Source: Crotophaga sulcirostris (taxonomy: Eukaryota; Chordata; Aves; Cuculiformes; Crotophagidae). From it: DNA of 64,000 nt. This document shows positions 41,346-51,900 of the stretch, piece by piece. Below the pieces are notes generated by a model, which saw only the letters and a program-made list of their open reading frames with translations, was not told where the DNA came from and made no database searches. Within the stretch, counting starts at the first letter, position 1, and each line of letters begins with the position of its first letter. The position numbers and the translations under genes were made by a program. Where the stretch lies: positions 1,527,074-1,591,073 of the forward strand of contig VYZB01000077.1 of assembly GCA_013397455.1 (NCBI GenBank), given 5' to 3'.

Positions 41346-41800
41346 CACAGAACAGCTGAGGCTGGAAGGGACTTCTGGAGCTCATCTGGTCCTGACTCAA
41401 GCAGGGCCACTCAGGGCAGGCTGCCCAGGACCATGTCCAGATAGTTTTTGAATATCTCCAAGGATGGAGACTCTAGCACCTGTCTGGGCAACCTGTGCCA
41501 GTGCTTGGTTGCCCTCACCGTGCAAAAGTGTTTCCTGATGGCCAGAGGGATCCTCCTGTGTTTCAGTGTGTGTCTGTTGTCTCTGGTCCTGTTACTGGGC
41601 CTTGTGATAGAGCCTGGTTCCATCCTCTCTTCAGATATTTATAGACATTGATGAGATCTCCGTGGGCCATCTCTTCTCCTGGCTGGACAGTCCCAGCTCT
41701 CTCAGCCTTTCCTCACAGGCGAGATGCTCCAGTCCCTTCATCACCTTAGTGGCCATTTGCTGGACTTTCTCCCCAGTTTCCTTGAAAATGCTGAATCCTA
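41346..41800 (-). mobile_element. CR1 LINE 3' fragment, minus orientation
   Basis: Antisense CR1 landmarks are seen in order: ggctggaagggacttctgg, gggcaacctgtgccagtg, tttcctgatggccagaggg, tcttctcctggctggacag. The element 3' end is at the left. Confidence 0.92.
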
Positions 41801-41900
41801 GGTAGCTCCTATACACCATCCAGGACCATATACAGCTCCTATATATGCTGTGAGCATGTTCTCAAAAGATACAGGATATGCAGCTGTCGCTACCACAAAT

Positions 41901-42289
41901 TCATAGAACCACAGAATCATAGAATGGTTTGGGTCAGAAGGGACCTTAAAGATCATCTAGTTCTAATCCCCCTGCCATGGCAGGGACACCTTCCACTAGG
42001 TCAGGTTGTTCATCACCTCATCCAACCTGGTCTTGAACACCTCCAGGGATCGAGCAACCGCTGCTTCTCTGGGCAACCTCACACTTTTTCTGATGCAGCC
42101 CAGGATATGGTTGGTTTTCTGGGCTGTGAGCACACATTGTTGGGTCACGTTGCACTTCTCATCCACCCGCACTCCCAAGTCCTTCTCTTCAGGGCTGCTC
42201 TCAATCCGTTCTCTGCCCAGCCTGTATTTGTGCTGGGAATTGCCCCGACCCAGGTGCAGGATCTGGGTGGTGGTCACCACCTGAGCATG
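41901..42289 (-). mobile_element. CR1 LINE 3' fragment, minus orientation, with internal deletion
   Basis: It starts at the left with the typical tail tcatagaaccacagaatc and tttgggtcagaagggacc. After tgggcaacct at about 42080 it jumps to a more 5' part of CR1 (ttgggtcacgttgcacttc, attgccccgacccaggtgc), so an internal segment is missing. It abuts a plus-strand CR1 at 42290. Confidence 0.88.
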
Positions 42290-42476
42290 GTGAGGCCCTG
42301 GCACAGGTTGCCCTGGGAAGCTGTGGGTGTCCCCTCCCTGGGGGTGTTCAAGGCCAGGTTGGATGGGGCCTGGAGCAGCCTGGGCTGGTGGGAGGGGTCC
42401 CTGCCCTTGGCAGGGGAACGGGACTGGATGGGCTTTAAGGTCCCTTCCAGCCCAAACCATCCTATGACCCTGCACT
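42290..42476 (+). mobile_element. CR1 LINE 3' fragment, plus orientation
   Basis: It contains ttgccctgggaagctgtgg, ttcaaggccaggttggatgg and aaggtcccttccagcccaa, and ends in ctatgaccct. It is oriented head-to-head with the CR1 to its left and ends about 360 bases before the LACTB2 start codon. Confidence 0.9.
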
Positions 42477-42754
42477 TGATCCTCCCAGCTTTTGGAAGCA
42501 GCCAGCACAGCCCGGCCTTGCCGCCCACCGGGCAGCCGCGAGGCACCGGCCCCCCAGAGCAGAACATCGCCTTGGTCCCACTGAATAAAACGTCTGTTCC
42601 CTGCGGCCCAGTCCCCCGCCAACCCCCAGCGGTGCCCGCGAGGGGCCGCCCCGCAGCCGGGCGGAAGGCGCCGCGCCCGGGGCGGGGGAGGCGGGGCCGG
42701 CGGCTTCCGCCTTCCCGCCCTCGCGCGGTGGTGGCGCTGATAAGCGGGGCCGCC

Positions 42755-42769
42755 GGTGGTGGTGGTGGT
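42755..42769 (+). repeat. GGT trinucleotide run in LACTB2 5' UTR
   Basis: Five GGT units are followed by GCTGCTGGTGCTGC, about 70 bases before the LACTB2 start codon. This type of short repeat is prone to length variation. Confidence 0.85.
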
Positions 42770-42835
42770 GCTGCTGGTGCTGCGAGGAGAGCGGAGCAGA
42801 GGGCAGCGGAGCGTGCAAGAGGAGCGTTTGCTGCG

Positions 42836-42954
42836 ATGTCGCTGCTGCCACGCATCGAGCGGCTCTCGTCGCGGGTGTTGCGGGTGCTGGGCTGCAACCC
42901 GGGGCCCATGACCCTACAGGGCACCAACACCTACCTGGTGGGCACCGGGGCCAG
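42836..42954 (+). CDS. LACTB2: LACTB2 coding exon 1
   Basis: ATG at 42836 in context gcgATGt; donor AG/GTAACG after 42954. It encodes 39 residues plus two bases of a split Arg codon. The frame stays open far upstream through GC-rich DNA and CR1, but the homology begins at this Met, so no N-terminal extension is called. Confidence 0.94.
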
Positions 42955-45900
42955 GTAACGACCCTGCGCGGCTCGAGGGGCGGCTGCCAGGCTCGTCCCA
43001 AATCCCTTAGTTAGGGTTAACAAAAAAAAAAGAGGAGCAAGGGGCGTAGCATTAGTTTTTCGGGACGGGTGCCCGACTTGAGCAGGTGGGGTGTGGGGCA
43101 GGGCTGTGTTGGGCTGGGATGGGGGATCCTCATGGAAGCGGGTGGGAGCCTGGGGGTGCAGAACGGCAGCTCCTGCGGCTTGGCCAGGAGTTGCGGGTGT
43201 GTGGACTGAATTTATTAGTTATCGTTCTCTGTGAGTTTTTGTGCCTGGGCTGCATCAGGAGCGTGGCCAGCAGGTCGAGGGAGGTGATTTGCCCCCTCTG
43301 CTCCGCTCTCGTGAGACCCCGTCTGGAGTATTGTGCCCCATTCTGGAGTCCCCAACACGGGGAGGATATGGAGCTGTTGGAACGGGTCCAGAGGAGGCCA
43401 CGAAGATGATCCGAGGGCTGGAGCACCTCTGCTGTGAGGACAGGCTGAGAGAGTTGGGGTTGTGCAACCTGAAAGGGAGAGGACTCCGGAGCGACCTTAT
43501 AGCAGCCTTCCAGTATCTGAACGGGCTACAGGAAAGCTGGGGAGGGGCTGTTTACAAGGGCAGGTAGTGATAGGACAAGGGGGAATGGGTTTAAATTGGA
43601 AGGGGGGAGATTTAGATTGGACATAAGGAAGCAATTCTTCATGATGAGGGTAGTGAGGCCCTGGAACAGGTTGCCCAGGGAAGCTGTGGATGCCCTGTCA
43701 CTGGAAGTGTTCAGTCCTGGGCTGATGGGAGGTGTCCCTGCCCATGGCAGGGTGGTTGGGACTGGATGATCTTTAAGGTCCTTTCCAGTCCAAACCGTTC
43801 TATGATTCGACACCATGGGGGTGGAATATCACGGAGGGAAGAGATGGTGTCTGGAATGTGGAGACCTCCATTATCTTATTTCCATGCAATGCTGGGTTCT
43901 TATTTTAACGTTATTCAGCTGTCACATCACACTCTAAATTCCCTCACTGATTTTTTTTTCTTTTTTTTTTTTTTTTTGGTCTGTGTGTAGAAGAGTCCTT
44001 ATTGACGCTGGGGAGCCAGCTATACTTGAATATATTGACTGTTTAAAGCAGGCACTGTCAGAGTTCAACATCTCAATTCAAGAAATTGTAGTGACACACT
44101 GGCATCGTGATCATTCTGGTGGAATACCTGATATCTGCAAAAACATCCCTAGTGGTAGGCCAGAAATTTCAAATATTGTTGAAAATGTTAGATATGTTTA
44201 AGAAAAAGCTTATACTGAGTGCTTTTGTGCAAATTAGCAGGATTATTCTTCTGGAATCGCCATACAAAGTACATGTAATTTTGTGATACTGTCGGAGCCT
44301 GTAAAATGAGAGCAATGAATGTTGAAGTTGTAGTATTATAGTGCAGTTTTTCTTCTATACCTCTACATACCTTCACATACCAGTGAGTTCTTCTGACATG
44401 TGAATAATGAGAACCTAGTGTTAAAGTGAAAAATTGTTTCCTCAGTCCTAGGTTTCCCAAGGCAGACTCACCCATGCAAAGTACTTCAGGCTAAGTAGAT
44501 GGTGCAGTGTCAGATTACAGCTGGAGCTAGATGCCTCTGGAGAGGGACCAAGAAAAAAGAAATCCCTGGGCAATTACACTCTTACTGTCCTGCCTTGCTT
44601 AACAGTGGTGTGTGGTTCTGACCAGAGTATTGTTAGTAGATTTTGTCATTTAGCAAGATGATGCATACACCTGATCTGTCTTAACCTACCCTAAGCTAAC
44701 CTAACCACAAGTAACCTAAGCTAACATAATACATATAGCATGTAAGTTAATGATTATTATTGAAATACAGTAATAATAATACATTAATAACAGCACTAAT
44801 ACTGTAATAGTACTGTAATGTACTGTACTTACCAACTGCATCATGGAGCTGAAGTTTTGTATCTTTTCTTGTGAAATGTTTCATACAACTCAATGCCATC
44901 ACAAGAGGATGCCTTCAAAATAATTTATATAAACTTTATTAATACAGTACAGTAGTACTGCACAATTTCTTTTCTCATCGAATGTGCCAAACCTAGATTG
45001 CAGCCAATTTTAATAAGAGATTTTTTCTTTCTCATGTTGCTTTATCGATTTTTCCTTGGTTTCCAGGTCTATTACCTTCCTTTGCTTCTTCCAACCACTT
45101 GTAGAAGCTGATTGCTATTGTTTGGAGGCCATATTGAATGAAAACAAAGCATATATAGGAGCACTTTCAAGAGATTATTGCAGCTGTGTTTGTTTACGTA
45201 CTCTATCTTGCTTACCTCTCTATGGAAACTTCATTGTTTAAGCAGGACGTCTTAGTTGGGATGTTAAGCGAGACAGGACAGTGCAATCTAAGTTCCCATC
45301 CACCATATGCTCCTCATGTGCTGTCCACGTGACAGTTGGTCCCATGGTTGGTGCTTTAGGGGTTGGGGTCTTCTCATTCTTTATTTGTGTTCTTTTCCTG
45401 TTTCACGGCAGACCATCTTTTTTCTTATTATATTCCAAAGTTTGCAGCAAGTTGTAACTTTCTCATGTTTTGGCTTGGACTGGCTCTGGGGCTAGTTCTT
45501 TTGTGTAACTTGGTGAAAGTTCAACGTAAGTTCAGCTTATCTGGGTGAAAGTTCACTGCTTGCGACCTGAAGCTTCACAAATTCGGCTACTAATGCTAAG
45601 CAAGTTCTGCTATGTCATGCTTCTCTGCAGTTTGAAGAGGCCTCAACAGCCTGATGTTAGCAACTGACTCTAAAAGGTTGGATTAATTACAAGGTCTGAC
45701 ACAAAAAAAAAGACTGTGCCTGTAACTCTCTTTATTTAACAAATTTCAAAAATCAACTATTATCACCTTCAAAATAGTTCCTTTCTGAATTGACACACAG
45801 CTGCATACAGTGCTGGCAACTTTCAAAGCAATTCCACTAATCGTTTTCTGAAACACTGTTGAATGAGTCCACTCGTACTGAGTGAAGCAATCAAGTTGAG

Positions 45901-48900
45901 CCTCATCTCACTGTGACTGGTTAGAACATGTTCTGTAACCATCCCTTTGTCTCTCACACTCTTGGTTCTAGAGCTTTAGGGTTACTCTTGGCTTTTTTGA
46001 GTCAGACCTCATGTATTTCAGTCTAAAAAGATTAATACTCTTTAACATTAGATCACCAGCGGCAGTTTACATGATATGAAGAGATGTGAGAATAATTTGA
46101 TACTTGTTCCTTTTTACATTGGCAGAAATGACAAATCAATTATTATTTTCACTTGTGTAAAAATGATAAATAATGTCTGAAAAAGAAACGTGCATCATTT
46201 TGAGATACCTTACACCCGACCATTGGTAACTGCTGACAAATTTGTAGGCCTGAGCTCACGAGGGGAAAGAGAGTAGGGCAGTCTGCAGGTAGATTCTGAT
46301 GTAAAAATGTGTATTTCATGTTGATAAACAGTAAGAGTTGTTTCTGTTTTGGTATCTGGGAGGAGAATAAGCAGTATGGATAATGCAGTTCATAACATTG
46401 TTGGACTTCGTCACAAACTTTGTCGCAGGCTCTGTCAGTTTTGTAATGTTGGCAGGTGCTTATCTGCAAAGAAGCCTGGGCACTACTGAAAACAACATTG
46501 GTGTCTTAGGGAGGATTTTGGTCTTGTCATCCAATGAACATGGTTATAAAAACTAGCAAGAGACATAAATACTGTTCTGGGCTCATGCACTGTTCAGAAT
46601 GTTAGATGCTGAGGGAATCTACAGGTCAGAAAACCTCCACTCAGTTTTAGACAAATGTTGAATGATGCTTCTGTGAATTATACTGCAGAACATAAGCACA
46701 GAAATCTTAGTTTTGTTGTAGAGACTCAAGGGTTCTGTCTCTAGAAGAGTCAAGAAGGAATATTTGTAAAATATATTCTTGACATATTAATTTCTCTTAT
46801 GTTTTTTCATTTTCAAAATTGCTGCTGGTACAGAGTACAATATTCAAATTCAGTGGCTTTTACTGTTCAGTGTTTGGCTCTGGAATAAGTTTGCTTTATA
46901 AACATAGTTACTGTACAGAATTTCTTGTGTCTAGTTTTGTATTCACGCTACATAACAATTAATGGTACTTGTTCAAAAAGCAGATTTTCTGTGGAATTAG
47001 CTTTGTTAGTGAGAAATTCAAAACATCATTTTCTTTGCTTTCTTTAAATAGACACTGGATATCGTATCTCTAAGCTTCCTCGTGTCCCTAGCCGTGAAGA
47101 AACAATAGAAGGAGGACATAAATATTTTTATCTTAAAGATGGAGATGTGATACAGACAGAGGGAGCCACACTCAGGTAAACACCAATTTCTGCAAGTTTG
47201 CTGGATTGTGTTTTTCTTCAGAATGCTGGTACATGTATTTATCCTAACTTCTAATGATTGGCAATCCATACCTCTAAAAGGAGGTAGTAAAAAATTAATA
47301 CCTACAATGTTAAATTTTAAACCTATAACCTGTCAGGTTCTAAGGTGCCAGTTTTGGAGGGCTGCTTCTTGCCTGTCTTGTTAGCTTGAATGATTCTGAA
47401 ACAGAAGGCCACTCTGCCTCACACAAACACACTAAAAAGACTGTTCTGTTTCCAGAGTTGTTTCATTAACAAGGCATTACTCTTCTAAGGATAAATTTTG
47501 CTTTTTTTCCTCAATTTGGGTGTGAATTATATCCCACTTGTAGAATATGCCAGCTGTCTGATTGGAAGAAAAAAAATGTAAAGATAAAGCCTATATTTGA
47601 CCAAAAGCATTTTATTGTGTGAATGTAAAAAAAAAACATTGAGAATATTATGTTGAATATTGAAGATCTATCACTGCCCTAAGTGGCTCGTGTTTGGACA
47701 AAATCAATTTAGATATGGGAAAACACTTGTTAAATTGGAATCCAAGCAAGATAGGGGTGTCACACTTTGAAGTTTGGAGTAATGCAGCCAAACTTTGGTT
47801 AAAAGCAAATAGTCTCACCTGGTTAATTCAGCGAGCACTTCAAGGATAGTCTTAGATCCACCACTGGTTCCAAAATAGTAGTGTCTGCATGTTGAATTTT
47901 ACGTAGCAACTTTCAAGTTTTCAAGGTGTGCGAGGCAGTTACAGTTCTTTTTTCCTTTATTTTTCCATGTTAAGCTTCCTGGTAAAGTTTCGTCAAGAAC
48001 TGGAGGGTACCACATCCTGCAAAGGCAAGATTGCAATCCATCAGCTTGATTTTTACGTTGCCTCCACAGGGCGATGGCTCACCTGCTTTCTGCTGAATTC
48101 AGTATTCAGTGAGAGCGAGAAGTCATTGCATCTGGTGGTGCTGTTCTTCTGGGCTCCCAGCCCTGCACCACTGTGTCTGGGTGCTGTTTTGCATCGGCCT
48201 GTATACGGTGTCTGGCACTAGCTCTGTCAGTTCCTGATCACTACTTTGATGCATCTGCCATTAACAAGGCAATTCTGGTGAATTTCAGCAGTAATGCTGC
48301 TCTGAGTTGTGTTACTTTCAGTTTGAATCAGCTTCAGAACGAGGCCTTCTGCTTTTCAAAAATCACAGTGAAAGGACACTGCAGTGCAACTCCTTAGTAG
48401 CTCAGGTTGCTGTGTACATATTTATTGTCAGTTCACTCTTTGCTACCTTCTAATGCAGTATTCATTCAAGCTGTGAGGTCCTAAATCCTTACCATTCCGG
48501 TGTTTAATGATCTGCGTGTAGAACAGCTAAAAGACCATGATTCCTTGCTGTATTTGACAGCTCTACTCTGCTGTGTCCTGGGGCTTTCAGGAAAAAATAA
48601 ATTTCAGGAGACAATTTTATAGTTTATTTCTGAAAGAATTGACAACATCATCCTTACTGTCTTTTGCTAGGTGTAAGGGTGTTTGCCAAGAACTTCACAT
48701 ATTTTAATCTGGAAATAACATAGCAACTTTTCTTTTTTTCAACCTTCAGAGTAAGCCCTCTATAACACAAATTCTACAAGACTATGCATCATGTAAGTAA
48801 AAGCATGTTAGAGATGATTATCTGTTTTCTGTGTGGTATAGGAAGATGAACTGGGATTAGACAAAATTTACATTGACATTTCAGCCTTTTTTTGGTCTAT

Positions 48901-51900
48901 TTTTTCTGTTGTGGGCTACTTTGTAAGTGTTATGATTTTATCATTATTTTTTTCTAGCTTCTGAAAATAAGGCATAATGCTGTATGAAAAATACTTTTTT
49001 GTTGTTGTTCTTTAAACAGAGTTTTATATACACCTGGACACACTGATGATCATATGGCTTTACACCTAGAAGAAGAAAATGCTGTTTTTTCCGGTGACTG
49101 TATTTTAGGGGAAGGAACAACAATAATTGAAGATCTGATAGATTACATGAAATCTTTGAAAAAATTATTAGAAATTGACCCAGAATTAATATATCCAGGT
49201 AAGTGGTTCTATTCTTAGTTGCTCTGTTTTACTATAGAATTTTTAATTATCTCCTCTAATAATCTGAGAACTCTTATTACAATCAAACACCATTACTGAT
49301 GTAACAATTCAAGATTATTACTTGATATATGTCCAGTGCTAAGCTCAGATGACATTATGGCATGGAGGTTTGCAAGACTTGAAAATCTTTCCGTGATAGA
49401 TATCTTTCTTTCCTGAGATCTCTCCATTTGAGGGTGAATCTTGTGCTTCTGTGCCCAAGGCCTACAAAGGCCAGAATCTTTCAGTGTTGGAATCATACAG
49501 CAAATTCAGTTTTCTTACATTATTCTATCCATGCACCTTAATGTTACCCTAGAAGGAAAAATAGTAGTTGTTCTTTTGGTCCTTTACATCCCCACATACA
49601 CTGCCAATGTGAGTAACATAGTAATGTTTTTTGAGAGATATATCTGTCCCTTGCAGCACAGATTAATCACAAATTCTTCTTGGAAAGCTGCAGAACTGTG
49701 AAATGGTTGTCTTAGTTAATGACTTAGCTTAAATTTGAACAGGAGCCAAGAGGCAAAACATCATGTTCTAAAAATAAATTGCTGATTCATTCAGTCTATG
49801 ACTTTGCTTTTTTTCCTCTATCTTCCCCAACATTGGGAATATATTTACTTCTCATGTAAGCCACATGTCTATTTGACAAGACTGCATTTTAAGAATTTGT
49901 TATGTAACTAAGGTTTAAGCTGTTCATTTACTTTTTCAGAGCTACATCTCTCAATTTTTCCTGAGTTCTTCCCTTTCATCTTCTTCAGTTTGTCATTCTG
50001 AGCAACTGTGTCTACGTTCTCAATTCTGTCTTCCTTCACTATCTATAATTAGCCTACATAACCAAATCTCTTTTGTGTTCATTCTTAAAATACACTTCTT
50101 TTGAAGTAGGGGTTCTTTCAGTGCTTTAAGATCTAAGCATAAAAATGCTATTTAAGAAAAATATCATTATAGATATTGCATGGATATGGAGGCTGACGTA
50201 CACAGAAATAGTTACTTGCTCCTAGTTATTGATTTAACTATTGGTAAAACTAAATATATTTTAGCCTCCAGAATCAATCGAATGTTCTGCTTTCTTACTT
50301 ATATACCTACAAAACACAGTCTGTTCCTCTAACTGAACTTATGCTTTCCAAACCCCCACATATGCCAAATTCTACTGGGTTTCTCAAGCTTATCTGTTGT
50401 ATTTAGCTTTCTCCTTAATCATTATTTATCTAGATTACACATTCACCAAGGTTGAATATCTGTGAATATCTGTATATCTGTGACCGTTTACTACGCTATT
50501 TTAAGAAAGCTCATGCTGTACTCGCAGTTAGGAAGCAATTAGGATGTTATGCATTTTCAGTGATGAGTAGATAAGCATTGGGATGGTTTGGAATTAGCTT
50601 TCTGGGTTTTTTTCTGTGCATCACAAAATGCATGTGCAATTGTGTAAAAGGTAACTATTGCCTGTTCAGAACAATTGTTATGCCATTGGTATGCACTACA
50701 GTAAAATGGTAGCAATAGCAGAAAGTAGTTTGCTTTACCATACGTTCTATATAAGCTCAGTACTTTGACTTTAGGTCTTCATAATTGTTGAACTGTTTCT
50801 CTGTTCCCCATCCATGCTTTCGCACTTACATTTTGTAACAAGCTGTCTGCTGGCTAGGTGTGAGTAGTTGAATTTTGCCAATCCTTTCCCTCCTGTGTTT
50901 CTTTTACTAATTTAATGTGAAAATTACTTCAGGCAGAATACTCATCACAATCTATATACAACCACTAGTTAATGAGAATTTTTGGTACCAGAAAAGGGCG
51001 GTTTAGCCAGCAGAGGGCTCCCCACCCTGTAAGAACAAACAATGTTCCTTCTTAATACAGGAAAAAAATGGTGCTGGAGTTAGCAATCTGTGCAAGATTT
51101 CATGAGCCAATTATTTTCCTAAATTTTATGCTTTGTGCTTCAATTTACTGTGAAGTAAGAGAATCTGTATTACTTCACAGGGCGTTAAGAGAATAAAAAC
51201 TTACTGTTTCTGATCATCTGGGCTATACAGAGGTCTGAAAAATATGAAACTGTCTGATATAAAGTCTGAATTATTGAAAAAGATTAACATATTTTGATAG
51301 ATCTATTTCATATGCTCAGACACATTCCAAATTTGTACAGATACTTATTAATTTACTGATGAAGCTAACTGTGTTGCTGTCCCTGAAAAATTATAGTTAT
51401 TTTATAAATGGTAATTCATTTACTAGAGATACTGTTATATTTGTAATTTATTTTGTGAGCAACAGTAGCTTCAGATGAAGTATGTTTGATATCATTAACT
51501 ATATGTGCATATGACAGTATAGCTTTATATTTACATGTTGCATATCTTTTATTTATAATACCATCTTTACACAAGGTAAACTTCAGTGTATATTTAGTAA
51601 TTTCAAATCTGCTGAAGTGAGATATGTATAAATATTTTGACTTCCTGAAGGATAGATTACTTTGACCCTTTTTTATTTCACAAATAATTCAAAACATGAA
51701 AAATTAGTTGCTCTTTTTCTATAAACTGCCTGTCCCCAGGCAAAATAAACTCTAATTTAAAAAACCTTAAAAAAAAACATTTAGTGAGTTAACTCAAAAA
51801 TACAAGTGAAGAATTTTGTATTTTTTTTAAATAATCAGAGAACCTCAAAAGAAACCACTTGATTTGGATCTTCTAAGAGAAAGTGCTTTTTTTAAACTAG

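Larger units (their letters stand above)
42490..43000. promoter_or_regulatory. LACTB2: CpG-island promoter of LACTB2, possibly shared with XKR9
   Basis: Very high GC with many undepleted CpGs, in contrast to the rest of the window, plus GC-box-like motifs (ccccgcctcccccgccccgg at about 42677-42696 in antisense-equivalent form) and no TATA box. It covers the LACTB2 5' UTR and exon 1. The two genes point away from each other, so this region could drive both. XKR9 transcripts starting here would need a 5' exon and an intron of about 10 kb. Confidence 0.75.
44155..47051 (+). other. LACTB2: LACTB2 intron 2
   Basis: The intron is 2.9 kb. It contains an AT-rich patch with short repeated motifs (44660-45290) and a mariner-like remnant (45689-45945). 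The remainder shows nothing recognisable. Confidence 0.85.

Noticed and set aside
41924..42835. Open frame running into the LACTB2 start codon, suggesting a long N-terminal extension
   Set aside because: It crosses two CR1 fragments of opposite orientation and a CpG island, where stops are rare by composition. Homology to LACTB2 begins exactly at the Met at 42836.
44683..44725. Telomere-like motif cluster (ctaaccctaa-type)
   Set aside because: The units are irregular (taccctaag, ctaacctaacc, taagctaac) and too few for an interstitial telomere; more likely part of an old DNA transposon or chance.
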